Below, one piece after another: positions 45,632-54,612 of a DNA stretch of 64,000 nt. Source of the stretch: Aminiphilus circumscriptus DSM 16581 (GTDB lineage Bacteria > Synergistota > Synergistia > Synergistales > Aminiphilaceae); the NCBI RefSeq assembly GCF_000526375.1, contig NZ_JAFY01000001.1, forward strand, positions 62,001 to 126,000, written 5' to 3'. The position numbers were made by a program, and so were the translations under genes. The notes under the pieces were generated by a model. It saw only the letters and a program-made list of their open reading frames with translations. It ran no database searches and had not been told where the DNA came from. Positions within the stretch are counted from its first letter, which is position 1. Each line of letters begins with the position of its first letter.

Positions 45632-45734
45632 GTCCCCCATCCTTTCTTGCCGGTCCGCCTCCTGTCTCTTTCCCGTTCCCCGTCTTCTGTCTCCGGTCCT
45701 TTCCTCCGCATTGTCACCCCTTCTGGCGCTTCTT

Positions 45735-46150
<416 letters not shown>

Positions 46151-46163
46151 GGAATTCCCCGCG

Positions 46164-46964
46164 TCAGGGGAGCGCTCTCGAATCGCCCACGTTGAGCTGC
46201 GCCGATCCCTTGAACATCATCGCCGTGAAGGGGCTCTTCACGGGAAGATCCGCGAGGGTGGCGATGATGGGCCACTGCAGGGGATGTTCCGCCGCGGTGA
46301 GTTTGGTCCAGGTGCAGTGTCCCTCTCCCGACCAGGCGCGGGCCATGCGCGCCTCCTGGGGATAGAGCGTGGCGTGGCTCAGGGAGGCGCCTCCTCTGCC
46401 GAGGTTGGGCAGATAGCGCCAGCCGAAATAGTTCATCTTGCTCCGGGAATTCGCCGCGGCGACCTCGCTCTCGGAAAGTGCCCGGGTACGGGTCATCTCC
46501 AGCGTGAGGAACGTGCGGCTCTCGTAGCTCGCGGCGGTGAACCAGCGATCCTCCACGCGGCGCTCGCAGGCGATGTCCGCGAAGAGCTTCGGCATGCCGT
46601 CCTCCTCGCGCCCTCCGATGATGGGGCAGGCCTTGTTCTCCCAGATGACGAACACGTACTCCCCGACGAGCCCCTCGCCGTTTCCGAGGTAGCGCACCGG
46701 CGTGGTGACCTGGATGAGCCGGTACTCACCGCCGGCCATCCACGCCACGTCCCGGGCGTTCGAGAACTGAACGTTCACCAGGGGCTCCAGCAGCTCGAAA
46801 TCCTCGGGAAGAATCGGGAGCAGCGCCTCCGGATCCGTCCGAAACTGAAGGCTGATGCCCGTCATGTCCCCGTAGACGGTGCGCACGGGATAGAAGGCAT
46901 GCCCGGAAAAATGCACCGGCATGGCGTAAACGTACTCGTCCCTGAGCCTGAAGGTGCCTCTCAT
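46164..46964 (-). CDS. Acetoacetate decarboxylase-family protein
   Basis: A 266-residue protein of the ADC family. K126 in GMPKLFADI occupies the Schiff-base lysine position, and E80 in GGEYRLIQVTTPVRY matches the conserved acidic site. HATLYPQEARMARAWSGEG and PLQWPIIATLADLPV complete the fold. Real ADC converts acetoacetate to acetone; many relatives act on other substrates (aldolase or dehydratase activity), so the exact reaction is open. The ATG at 46964 follows GGAGGCGG. It is alone on this strand; the SDR gene lies beyond the pyrimidine tract in the same direction. Confidence 0.9.
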   Translation of the reverse strand: MRGTFRLRDEYVYAMPVHFSGHAFYPVRTVYGDMTGISLQFRTDPEALLPILPEDFELLEPLVNVQFSNARDVAWMAGGEYRLIQVTTPVRYLGNGEGLVGEYVFVIWENKACPIIGGREEDGMPKLFADIACERRVEDRWFTAASYESRTFLTLEMTRTRALSESEVAAANSRSKMNYFGWRYLPNLGRGGASLSHATLYPQEARMARAWSGEGHCTWTKLTAAEHPLQWPIIATLADLPVKSPFTAMMFKGSAQLNVGDSRALP

Positions 46965-47401
46965 GGTTCCGCCTCCCGGAATGGATTTTCTGCATCATGG
47001 CATTTCTCGCGTGGATTGTCAAACCAGTACCCTGTCGCTTCGGGCGCTTTGGCTCACGGTGGCGCAGTGCATTTCCAAAGGACGGGGGAAGTGCGGTGGA
47101 GGGGGCATGTCCGCGCCGGAGCCGAGGCCGGGACTGCCTTGGACCGGGGATGGTGGGCTGTTTCTTCTCCGGGAGGCGGAGGAAACGCGTCGGAAAGAAC
47201 GAAAAAAACCGGGCAAGAACCGGGGCGGAGCCGAACCAAGGGAAGCGTCGGAAAGAAATCGGAACAGGTCACGCACCCCGGATGGCGTGCTCCGGCGGAG
47301 GTTCCTCAGGCGCTGGGTGCGCCTCTGGTGCGTGTGCATGAACACTCCGAGTTCTGAAAAATCGATGGGCAAACCTGCAAAATCCGAAGAAAAACCTGCG
47401 G

Positions 47402-47490
47402 CATCTCTGAATAAGGCTGCGTCAGTCCCGAAAGTGCTTCGCAGAGCCTGATGCGACCCGAGTCAAGGGAAAGCGAAAGGCCTTTATTCT
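47402..47490 (+). repeat. Family-1 dispersed element (copy 5)
   Basis: First of three tandem head-to-tail copies. Starts ATCTCTGAATAAGGCTGCG; ends CCTTTATTCT. Confidence 0.88.
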
Positions 47491-47591
47491 GGAAATCTCT
47501 GAATAAGGCTGCGTCAGCCCCGCAGGGCGCTTCGCAGAGCCTGATGCGACCCGAGTCAAGGGAAAGCGAAAGGTCTTTATTCAGGGCTTCC
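47491..47591 (+). repeat. Family-1 dispersed element (copy 6)
   Basis: Second tandem copy and close to consensus. Starts GGAAATCTCTGAATAAGG; ends TTTATTCAGGGCTTCC. Confidence 0.9.
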
Positions 47592-47595
47592 TCAG

Positions 47596-47695
47596 AGCTT
47601 CCTCTAAATAAGGCTGCGTCAGCCCCGAACGTGCTTCGCAGAGTCTGATGTGACCCGAGTCAAGGGAAAGCGAACGGTCTTCTTCAGCGCTTCCC
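47596..47695 (+). repeat. Family-1 dispersed element (copy 7)
   Basis: Third tandem copy. CTCTAAATAAGG replaces CTCTGAATAAGG at one end and CTTCTTCAGCGCTTCCC closes the other. Confidence 0.85.
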
Positions 47696-47973
47696 GAAGG
47701 AAAACCTGCAAAAAACTTCGGAAAAGCCGGGGAAAAGCCGGGGAAAAGCCGGAAGAAGAACTGAAAAAACGAAATGGGAATGCCTTTTAATGACATATTT
47801 ATGCGTATTGCGTGAACTGAATATGTCATTTAGGCTGAATTCGTGGAACGGAGACGGGAATTCGGCACCGCCGAAGGCCCGCTCTTCGGAGCGCTTCCGC
47901 GCCTTCCGCGAAGAAGCGCGGCACGCTCCGCACGGTTCCGACACATTTTTGCATCAGAAAGGAGGTGAAAGGC

Positions 47974-48192
47974 ATGGCGAGTTTTCTTTCCGAGGGCAGC
48001 CGGCTGATTCTCAAGGTGCAGACCGGCAGCGACGAGTGGGGCAAGCCGAAGAGCAAGACCCTCTCCTGGCGGGGCATCGACCCCGAGGCCTCCGCGGACG
48101 ACGTAGACGCCGTGGCGAACGCCCTGGCCGGGCTCTGTCTCTATCCCCGGCTGGAGGTGCAGAAGCAGGACACGGACCTGGTGACGGCCTGA
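47974..48192 (+). CDS. DUF1659 family protein
   Basis: A 72-residue protein matching DUF1659: SRLILKVQTGSDEWGKPKSK followed by a region ending ALAGLCLYPRLEVQKQDTDL. The family is small, soluble and of unknown function, and typically sits next to DUF2922 and YvrJ genes, as here. The ATG at 47974 lies after AAAGGAGGTGA, one of the strongest ribosome sites in the window. It is the first gene of the four-gene series, with about 350 bp to DUF2922. Confidence 0.85.
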   Translation: MASFLSEGSRLILKVQTGSDEWGKPKSKTLSWRGIDPEASADDVDAVANALAGLCLYPRLEVQKQDTDLVTA

Positions 48193-48548
48193 CGGATCTT
48201 CCCGTGAAGGGCCTCGCCGAAACTCCGCCGCCGTTGCCCGCTTTTTTCGCGGACGGCTCCGGGCGTTTCCGGTCCTTCTGAAATGCTTCCGTGTTTCCTT
48301 CCGAAGGCATTTCAATGTTCCGGGAGAGGCTCCGGGATGTGCCCCGCTCCAGTGCGGTTTCCAGGCTGCGGGCAGGGGGAGCGGAAACCTCGGCGCGGTC
48401 CTGCGCCGCATCGCCGAGGAACGGCGGAGGGCAGGAAAGGGAAAGAAGGAAAGAAAGAAGGAAGGAAGGAAGGAAGGAAGGAACGAGCAAGCCAAGAAAC
48501 GAACGAAGCTGACGAACGAAGCTGACGAACGAAAGGAGGTGACATTCC
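48193..48548. other. Gap between DUF1659 and DUF2922 with purine microsatellite
   Basis: 355 bp without a gene. It contains a GAAGGAAGG/AAAGAAAG run at about 48420-48482 and two copies of GCTGACGAACGAA just before the DUF2922 ribosome site. Confidence 0.6.
48420..48482 (+). repeat. Purine microsatellite (GGAA/GAAA)
   Basis: A GGAAAGAAGGAAAGAAAG run passing into GGAAGGAAGG units, like the tract at about 4215-4290. Confidence 0.85.
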
Positions 48549-48758
48549 ATGGAAACCAGAACGTTGCGCATGATCTTCGGCCTGTCCTCGGGAAAGGAGT
48601 GGGTTCTTTCCCTGTCCAATCCCCGGACGGATCTCACCGAGGGAGACGTGACGGCGGTCATGCAGGCCATCATCGACAGTGACCTGTTTCTCGTCGGGCC
48701 GGACATGATCGTCCGTGCCGAGATCGTGTCCCGGAACGTCACGGAAGTGGTGGCCTAG
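48549..48758 (+). CDS. DUF2922 family protein
   Basis: A 69-residue protein matching DUF2922: TLRMIFGLSSGKEWVLSLSN, PRTDLTEGDVTAVMQAIIDS, then a tail with IVRAEIVSRNVTEVV. The function is unknown; the family is small and beta-rich with one helix. AAAGGAGGTGA precedes the ATG at ten bases. It follows DUF1659, and both have near-identical strong ribosome sites, which suggests high expression and matched amounts of the two products. Confidence 0.87.
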   Translation: METRTLRMIFGLSSGKEWVLSLSNPRTDLTEGDVTAVMQAIIDSDLFLVGPDMIVRAEIVSRNVTEVVA

Positions 48759-48916
48759 CGGCCTGGAATCGAGCGGCCCGGAGGAGAGAGGCGTCGATGG
48801 GTTCGGGGCAATTGGCCCGGCGCCAAGGGGTTAGGGCTTAGAGTTCCTTGGTTTGTGTCGAGGGACCTGAGGTCGATGGTTTTGAGTCGATGAACGGGGA
48901 GTCCTGGCTGTTTTTA

Positions 48917-49008
48917 GGGAAACCCTGATCACCCAGAAATCGCCCTCTCTCGCTTTTCGAGTGCATCGCGTTTTTCCGGAATCGGCACGGCATGTTTCAG
49001 AGGCTCCT
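48917..49008 (+). repeat. Family-2 dispersed element (copy 1)
   Basis: About 92 bp. Starts GGGAAACCCTGATCA; ends GTTTCAGAGGCTCC. The core has CGCCCTCTCTCG and CATCGCGTTTTTCCG. It lies directly beside a family-1 element. Confidence 0.85.
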
Positions 49009-49011
49009 TAG

Positions 49012-49112
49012 GGAAGCTCTGAATAAAGGCCTTGCGCTTTTCCTTGACTCGGGTCGCGTCAGGCTCTGCGAGGCGCCCCGCAGGGCTGACGCAGCCTTAT
49101 TCAGAGGCTCCT
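49012..49112 (-). repeat. Family-1 dispersed element (copy 8)
   Basis: Full-length reverse copy, GGAAGCTCTGAATAAAGG to TTATTCAGAGGCTCC, three bases from the family-2 element. Confidence 0.9.
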
Positions 49113-49406
49113 CATATCTGAAGGCCAAAGATCTCAATGCGTTTCCTTTGAAGCGTGTGCGGGGCGGCGGGTGCTCGTGCGGCGCCAGGCATCGCCGCCC
49201 CGTCTATCTATGCGGGCCGGAGAGAAGGCCTGGAGAAAAGGTTCATGGAAGGCTCATCTGGAAGGCGTATGAAAAAAGTCCATGGAAAAGGCCCACAGGG
49301 ATAGCGTGTGGAAAAGGACCACAGGAATAGCGTCAGGAAAGACTTGCAGAAAAGACTTGTAAGAAAGCCCCGGGAACAGGGGGAGACAAGGAGGGAGGAG
49401 GCAGAC

Positions 49407-49652
49407 ATGACGGAACTTTTGCAACAGTTCGTCCAGCACGGATTTTCCGTGGTGGTGGCGGCCTATCTGTTGGTGCGCATGGAGAGCCGCCTCGACGCGC
49501 TCACCGATGCGATCCGCCGTCTGCAGGCGGTGCTCGAGACGGGGATGTTTCGCAGTGACGAGACGGCTTCGGCGGCGGTGCCCCGTGCGGGGGCCACGCT
49601 CTTTCGGGGCGAAGCCCGTTCGGGAAGGTCGGCGGGGAGGCAAAGCGCATGA
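49407..49652 (+). CDS. YvrJ family small membrane protein
   Basis: An 81-residue protein. The first 40 residues match YvrJ (MTELLQQFVQHGFSVVVAAY, LLVRMESRLDALTDAIRRLQ): one short membrane helix at about 12-24 followed by an amphipathic coil, a holin-like layout. The C-terminal 40 residues are a basic, Ala-rich extension beyond the usual ~50-residue family length. GGAGGGAGGAGG precedes the ATG. The stop overlaps the start of the glucosaminidase gene (ATGA), so the two are translated together. The family's function is not established. Confidence 0.82.
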   Translation: MTELLQQFVQHGFSVVVAAYLLVRMESRLDALTDAIRRLQAVLETGMFRSDETASAAVPRAGATLFRGEARSGRSAGRQSA

Positions 49653-50641
49653 CCTTCTCGGGCGGCTTCGTCGGCGTGCCTGTGGAAGCGCGGTCGCTTT
49701 TTCGCATGTCTCAGCAACGGGACCAGCGGAACAGTCAGAAAGGGCAGCACGAAAAGAACGCCGGTCTCGGTGTCGCGTCTCTCGTCGCCTCAGCCCGCGG
49801 GCACCTCGCTCCGGTAACGGGAGTGATGGTGACGAAGGCGACGACAACGGGAGCAACGGCGTCGGCAACGAAAGCGGCGGCGAAGGCGGTGGAAGATGCG
49901 GAAACGAAAGCGGAAACGGAGGCTGTGGTGAAGGCCCCGAGAGAGACGGTAACGAAAGCAACGGCGTCGGCAAAGACGGCGGGAGATTCGGGAACGGATC
50001 CCCGAAAGAGCGCGGAAGCGCTCTCTCGGAGAGACGACTCTCCGGAGGAGATGCCCCGCCTGGTCTTCGAGGCGGTGCGCGTCGGCAACGGCGCCCGTAC
50101 CCTTCACCGGGGGGCGCCGCTCAACGCCTTCGGCGCGGCGGTGCAGACCTGGCACGAGACCGGGGGATTCCGTTCCGCGGCGATGCGCCGCACCTGGAAT
50201 CTGGCGGGTATCAAATGCACCCGGAGCTGGGTGGCCGAGGGCGGTCTCTGTTGGAGCAGCGCCACAAAGGAATGGAGTGGCGGGGCGGAGCGGCGGGTGG
50301 AGGCGGCGTTCCGGCACTACGGATCGCTGGAGCATTTTCTGGCGGATTACTCCCGGCTCCTCGCCACGTGCTTTCCTCTTGCGGCGCGCAACGCGGACTG
50401 CTGCTGGCTCTTCTTTGCGGGGCTCTCCTGGGGCGTACCCCGCAAGGACGGCACGCGCCTCCGGTGGGCCACGGACCCAAACTATAGCGCGTCGCTCGTG
50501 CGGGCGGCCCTGATACTCGCGCCCTCCCTGCTCGGCGGCGCCTGGAAGGACATTCTGCACTGCTCCTTTTCCGCGGCCCGGAGCCGGGGCTTTCCCGACG
50601 CCGCCCTGGAGGCGCTGATCCGAGCCGCTCTCGCCGCATGA
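49649..50641 (+). CDS. GH73-type N-acetylglucosaminidase domain protein
   Basis: A 330-residue probable peptidoglycan hydrolase. Residues about 138-260 fit the glucosaminidase (GH73) domain. The catalytic Glu is E170 in QTWHETGGFRS, followed by TWNLAGIKC and a glycine/aromatic region, then RRVEAAFRHYGSLEHFLADY. The N-terminal 135 residues are low complexity, with Ala/Thr/Lys units (TKATTTGATASATKAAAKA) and no clear signal peptide, so release may need another route such as the YvrJ membrane protein. It overlaps the YvrJ stop by four bases. The order DUF1659-DUF2922-YvrJ-hydrolase suggests a joint envelope or lysis function. Confidence 0.8.
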   Translation: MTFSGGFVGVPVEARSLFRMSQQRDQRNSQKGQHEKNAGLGVASLVASARGHLAPVTGVMVTKATTTGATASATKAAAKAVEDAETKAETEAVVKAPRETVTKATASAKTAGDSGTDPRKSAEALSRRDDSPEEMPRLVFEAVRVGNGARTLHRGAPLNAFGAAVQTWHETGGFRSAAMRRTWNLAGIKCTRSWVAEGGLCWSSATKEWSGGAERRVEAAFRHYGSLEHFLADYSRLLATCFPLAARNADCCWLFFAGLSWGVPRKDGTRLRWATDPNYSASLVRAALILAPSLLGGAWKDILHCSFSAARSRGFPDAALEALIRAALAA

Positions 50642-51163
50642 CCTTCCCGAAGCGGGCGTGGAATCGGGGAATTTCGACAGATTCAGGAATCATTTCTGCG
50701 TAGTCATGATGGAATGCGAAAGTTGTGCGCGTCAGTTGTGTGCGTCAGGCCCGCGCAAAAGGGTTTTCATGGCGTTTGGCGGACATCCGCGGGAAATGGA
50801 TGTCCCCTTCGTGCGGGAATCTGGGTGTCCCTTGACGACGCGAAAGGGACCCGTTTTCCCCGGGCCCCTTCCGCGTCGCTTTTTCTGGTGTGCGGACCGA
50901 CCGGGCCCGTGTCCGTAACGCTTGGGAGAAGCCACATTGCTTCTCGGTCGGCTTTGCCCCTGTCCCTGCGTCTCTTCCTACTCCGGTTTCCTCCGGTTTC
51001 TCTCGCTTCCGCACGCCCTCTCTTTTTCTCCCCGAGGCGTTCGTTTCTCCGCCTTTTGGGGGAAAGTGTCTCCGCAGACGAGACTCAGTCTCCGACGTTG
51101 CGACATTCCTTCGCCGTCTCCTGCCGGAGGGCACGGCACTTTGCGTTGCAGTGCCTCGGCGTC
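50642..51163. other. Intergenic region between convergent genes
   Basis: 520 bp with no gene. The stretch at about 50715-50795 resembles one at 12060-12130 (GTTGTGTGCGTCAG, TTTTCATGGCGTTTGGCGG). A GGGCCC-rich hairpin-like part lies near 50850-50905. Confidence 0.5.
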
Positions 51164-51952
51164 TTATTTAAACCATTTCTCGCACAGGGCGTCCTTCTCC
51201 TGTCGCACCACCTCATCCACCAGGGCCTTGAGCGCCGGATCCACGTCTTTGGGGAGCACGACGCCGAACTCCTCGGAGGAGAACAGCTCCTCCAGCACGG
51301 CCAGGGACGCATCCTCCTTCGCCTCCGTCAGGGCGAAGGGGCTGTCGAGAAGAATCGCGTCGAGAGCGCCCGCCCGCAGGGCGTCGAGCATCTCCGGAAC
51401 GGCGGCGAAGATGAAGATCGTGCTCGATCCGAAACGCTCCCTCGCTACACTTTCGCTCGTGGTGGCCTGCTGGACGCCGAGTTTTTTCCCCGCCAGAGCG
51501 GCGGCGTCGGTGATGGGGGCCGCTTTCCGGAAGAGCACCATCTGCCCTGACGTGAAATACGGCTCTGAAAAGGTCACGTAGGCGGCGCGTTCGGGGGTGA
51601 TGGTGACACCGGAGAGAATGAGATCCACGTCGAAGGGAGGCCACCCGCCGGGGCTCCAGGCACCGCTCACGCTTCCCGCGTCACCGTCACCCCAGGGAAG
51701 CGGCACGATCTTGAGGGAGACGCCCGCCGCGGCGGCGATCTTCTCCGCCAGATCCACGTCGAAGCCCGAGGCGGTGTTGTTCTTCCACATGTGGAACCGT
51801 CCCCAATCCTCGTCCTCCAGACCGAGGTTGAGCGTTCCCCGCGCTTTGATCTCCGCCAGGGTCGCCCCAAAGGCGACGGACACCGCCAGGAGCACCGCCA
51901 CCGTACCGAGCAGCACCGCAAGAGACTTCCGCAGACTCTTTCTCCGTTTCAT
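51164..51952 (-). CDS. Amino-acid ABC transporter substrate-binding protein (family 3)
   Basis: A 262-residue periplasmic binding protein of the polar amino acid (SBP_bac_3) family. The signal peptide is at about 1-29 (LAVLLGTVAVLLAVSVAFGA). Family marks are ASGFDVDLAEKIAAAAGV, VDLILSGVTITPERAAYVTF, SEPYFTSGQMVLF and GKKLGVQQATTSE. The C-terminal half has VPEMLDALRAGALDAILLD and ends CEKWFK. The extra EDEDWGRFHMWKNN insertion near the start may shape the ligand pocket. No ABC permease or ATPase gene is adjacent. A family-1 element lies only 28 bp upstream of the start, so the promoter must be in or beyond it. Confidence 0.92.
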   Translation of the reverse strand: MKRRKSLRKSLAVLLGTVAVLLAVSVAFGATLAEIKARGTLNLGLEDEDWGRFHMWKNNTASGFDVDLAEKIAAAAGVSLKIVPLPWGDGDAGSVSGAWSPGGWPPFDVDLILSGVTITPERAAYVTFSEPYFTSGQMVLFRKAAPITDAAALAGKKLGVQQATTSESVARERFGSSTIFIFAAVPEMLDALRAGALDAILLDSPFALTEAKEDASLAVLEELFSSEEFGVVLPKDVDPALKALVDEVVRQEKDALCEKWFK

Positions 51953-51979
51953 TGTACACGCTCCTCTCGTAAGATTTTT

Positions 51980-52080
51980 GAAAGCCCTGAATAAAGACCT
52001 TTCGCTTTTCCCTTGACTCGGGTCGCATCAGGCTCTGCGAGGCGCCATGCGGGGCTGACGTAGCCTTATTCAGAGATTCC
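51980..52080 (-). repeat. Family-1 dispersed element (copy 9)
   Basis: Full-length reverse copy starting 28 bp upstream of the binding-protein gene. Ends GAAAGCCCTGAATAAAG and TTATTCAGAGATTCC. Confidence 0.9.
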
Positions 52081-52237
52081 TTTTGCATGATGCCCTTGTC
52101 GTCGCGTCAACTCGCGCCTTGCCTCGCCCGACTTTGCCTCGGGTCATCTCGTCTCATCTCATCTCATCTTGGATAAAGCCATGCCGTTTCTCGTTCCGCT
52201 CTGTTTCGTGCTTCTTCGTCTCGCCTTGTTCTATCTT

Positions 52238-52349
52238 GGGGAAACCCTGATCAAGTAGGAATCGCCCTCTCTCGATTTTCGATTACATCGCGTTTTCCCG
52301 ATGCATCGCGTTTTTCCGAGATCGGCACGGCATTTTTCAGAGGCTCCTT
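52238..52349 (+). repeat. Family-2 dispersed element (copy 2)
   Basis: About 110 bp. Starts GGGGAAACCCTGATCAAG; ends TTTTTCAGAGGCTCCTT. Contains a doubled CATCGCGTTTT motif. Confidence 0.85.
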
Positions 52350-53036
52350 GAATCAAGCCATGTCGTGCCTTGCGCCGAATCGTGTTCCGCCTTTTCTTGC
52401 CTTTTCCCGTCTCGCTCCGTGTCGTTTTCGCCGCTCAGGTCGTGACCTTTTGTTCCGTTGGCTCTCCCGACCTGTTTTGTCCCTCTCCGCCTCACCTCAT
52501 CTTGGATCAAGCCATATTGTCTTTCGTTCCGCCCCGAATCGACCACCTCGCTTTTTCTCCGCAGAAATTCCTTTTGCTCCTGTCCTGAATGTCTGTCATG
52601 CCTGCGTTCCGGTCTTTCCTGCGCTCTTTTCTTTCCTGTGTTCCTCTCATTCCGGCGGAGCACCGGTGCTGTCTGCGCCCCCGCTGGGCGTTCTCGCCCG
52701 GGAGCATTCCCGCCGCGACGTTTTTACGCATGCCGGCCGACATGGCGTCACGCTTCCTCACGGAGCATGCGACATGTTCCACCATAGTGTTTATAACAGA
52801 AGGAAGACGTCTCGAACAATGTTGGAAAAGTGACGAATCTGTGTTATGTAGATAAAAAATCGTTCCTCGGGGGAGACGGATGTGCGACGTCGGAAACCCC
52901 GTGCGGTACGGAGGAAACGAGACGGAGAGGCGGCACGGCGGAGGGTTACGGGGAGGAAATGTTCCAGGAGAGGATGCGGAGGATTTCTGGAACGTGCTCC
53001 TGAGTCCGGCGGAGGGTGACGGGGAGGAATCTTGGA
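52350..53036. other. Intergenic region, AT-richer, with CTCATCTCATCTTGGAT repeats nearby
   Basis: About 690 bp before the TolB-like gene with no gene seen. TTGGATAAAGCCATGCCG and TTGGATCAAGCCATATTG (about 52170 and 52502) are related repeats. Near 52820-52855 TTGGAA, 16 bp, TTATGT could be a promoter. At 52935-53025 a CGGCGGAGGGT/ACGGGGAGGAA unit occurs twice. Confidence 0.5.
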
Positions 53037-54284
53037 ATGGCCTGCGCGAAGAAGACGTGGATGACAAAGGCGTGGACAAAGGCGTGGATGAAGGCCTGGA
53101 GGGGAAAGAGACTCTTCGGCGGCGCCTCGGGTGGCGCGACAGGCGCCCGGGTGGGAGCGGTGAAGCCGACCGCGGCGGGTGTGCTCCTCGGCGCGACGAA
53201 AGCGCCGGGGCAGGTGGAACAGTCGGAGCGGAAAAACGCCTCCGGAGCTTTTTTCGCGGTTGTTCGGAGCGTGCATGCTGCGGTTTCGCACCGCGGCAGC
53301 CCCATCGCCGTCGCCCCTGGGGTGCTTTTCGCCCGTATCGCCCTGGGGGTGCTTGTCGCGCTCTTCGTGGCGGGTGCGGCGGGGATGGCGGGAGGCTTTT
53401 TCGCTCCGGAGGCGGCGGCCGCGGCCGCGGCAAAGGAGGCAAAGGTGGTCTTTGCCCGGGACGGAGGCGTGTGGCTCACCGACGTCGCGGGCGGCACCCC
53501 GCGGCGGCTCTGCGACGGCAACGACCCGGAGATCTCCCCCCGGGGGGACGCCGTGGCCTTTACGGACTACCGCGACGCGGGGCGGCGAATCGCCGTGTTG
53601 CGCCTGGGCGAAAAGACGGCGCAGCTCGTGGCGGGCATTCCCGGCGACAACAGCTACGGCCCCCGGTGGTCCCCCGACGGCATGCGGCTGCTCTTCAACC
53701 ACTGGCTTCCAGACGAGGCCCGGTGGGTGACGGCGGTGGTTTCCGCCTCGGGAGGCGACCTGCGGCTCGTCTCCGGCGCTGTGCGGGATGTCTATTCCCC
53801 CTTCTGGGCCGCCGATGGCGCGAGCGTCTACGCCCAGGATCTGGAGTTCCTCTACCGCTTCGACCTGCAGGGGCGAATGCTCGAAAAGCGTTCCCTGGCG
53901 GAACTTTTCGGCGATGCGGTGAGTTTTTCGAGCGCCGTGCGCTTTTCCGTCGCCCCCGACGGGTCGGCGGTGCTCTTTGACGCGGATCTTCCCGAAATGA
54001 GCCCCCTCGCGCAAAAAGTGGGCGAGCCCGTGAGCGCGGTCTTTCTCTGGCGACCGGCGAGCGGGGAGCAAGGGGCTCGCGTTTCCCCCGAGGACATGAG
54101 CGTCTTTTCCCCCGCATGGCTTCCGGACGGCTCGGGCTTTCTCGCGGCGGGGTTCTCCGCTTCGGATGTGAAGGGGAAGGGCGCCTCCCTGCGGCTTCTG
54201 GTCTCTCTCTACCGCTTTTCCCTGGACGGCGGTGCCCCGGTGCGGCTGGTGAAGGACGCCTTCTCCCCCTCCTGCGGCAAATAG
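53037..54284 (+). CDS. TolB-like WD40/PD40 beta-propeller protein
   Basis: A 415-residue protein. The N-terminal ~95 residues are basic and begin with an in-frame repeat (TWMTKAWTKAWMKAW). One membrane helix or late signal sequence is at about 100-122 (ARIALGVLVALFVAGAAG). Six or so PD40 blades follow, e.g. EAKVVFARDGGVWLTDVAGG, GDNSYGPRWSPDGMRLLFNH and VFSPAWLPDGSGFLAAGF. This resembles the propeller of TolB and of other periplasmic scaffold proteins, but the TolB N-terminal domain and the tol-pal neighbours are absent. The ATG at 53037 has GGGGAGGA eight bases upstream. It is probably anchored in the inner membrane facing the periplasm; a partner is not known. Confidence 0.85.
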   Translation: MACAKKTWMTKAWTKAWMKAWRGKRLFGGASGGATGARVGAVKPTAAGVLLGATKAPGQVEQSERKNASGAFFAVVRSVHAAVSHRGSPIAVAPGVLFARIALGVLVALFVAGAAGMAGGFFAPEAAAAAAAKEAKVVFARDGGVWLTDVAGGTPRRLCDGNDPEISPRGDAVAFTDYRDAGRRIAVLRLGEKTAQLVAGIPGDNSYGPRWSPDGMRLLFNHWLPDEARWVTAVVSASGGDLRLVSGAVRDVYSPFWAADGASVYAQDLEFLYRFDLQGRMLEKRSLAELFGDAVSFSSAVRFSVAPDGSAVLFDADLPEMSPLAQKVGEPVSAVFLWRPASGEQGARVSPEDMSVFSPAWLPDGSGFLAAGFSASDVKGKGASLRLLVSLYRFSLDGGAPVRLVKDAFSPSCGK

Positions 54285-54612
54285 GCCGCCCGAGGGCCGG
54301 GCGCGCAACGGCGCGGTCTTGCAGGGGCGACGCGGTACGGCACGATGTGGCACGACGCGGTCAAGCAAGGGTGACAGGGCGTGGTATGGAAAGTGGTATG
54401 GAAAGTGGAAAGCGCAGTGCGATTGTGATGCAATGCGAGAGGAGCTCGCCACAGCGCGGCGCGGCATAACGCAACGCGGCATGGAAACGGCGCGGCGCGG
54501 GAAGGGCACATCACAACGCGGTGCGGTACGAGACGACACGGTAAGGGTGCGGCGTGGAAGGCGCGGGACAACGCCGTATCACCCGCGCCGCACCTGTGGC
54601 GTGGCTCGTTCT
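54285..54612. other. GC-rich repetitive gap
   Basis: 330 bp with no gene. It contains degenerate repeats of GGCACGATGTGGCACGACGCGG and GCGCGGCGCGGCATAACGC, and two copies of GGTATGGAAAGT. Confidence 0.5.

Larger units (their letters stand above)
46965..47973. other. Intergenic region with three tandem family-1 elements
   Basis: 1 kb with no gene. Its middle holds three head-to-tail family-1 elements, followed by repeats of GGAAAAGCCGG (about 47720-47755). A near-palindromic AT-rich stretch with two ATATTTATGCG/AATATGTCATTTA-like pieces precedes the DUF1659 gene and may hold its promoter (about 47785-47840). Confidence 0.6.
48759..49406. other. Gap between DUF2922 and YvrJ with two back-to-back repeat elements
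   Basis: 650 bp without a gene. It holds a family-2 element then a family-1 element, and near 49270-49350 repeated GGAAAAGGCCCACAGGGATA/GGAAAAGGACCACAGGAATA units before the YvrJ start. Confidence 0.6.

Noticed and set aside
52880-53036. Earlier start for the TolB-like protein, or a separate small gene
   Set aside because: The segment contains a tandem CGGCGGAGGGT/ACGGGGAGGAA repeat; the ATG at 53037 has the best spacing and frame.
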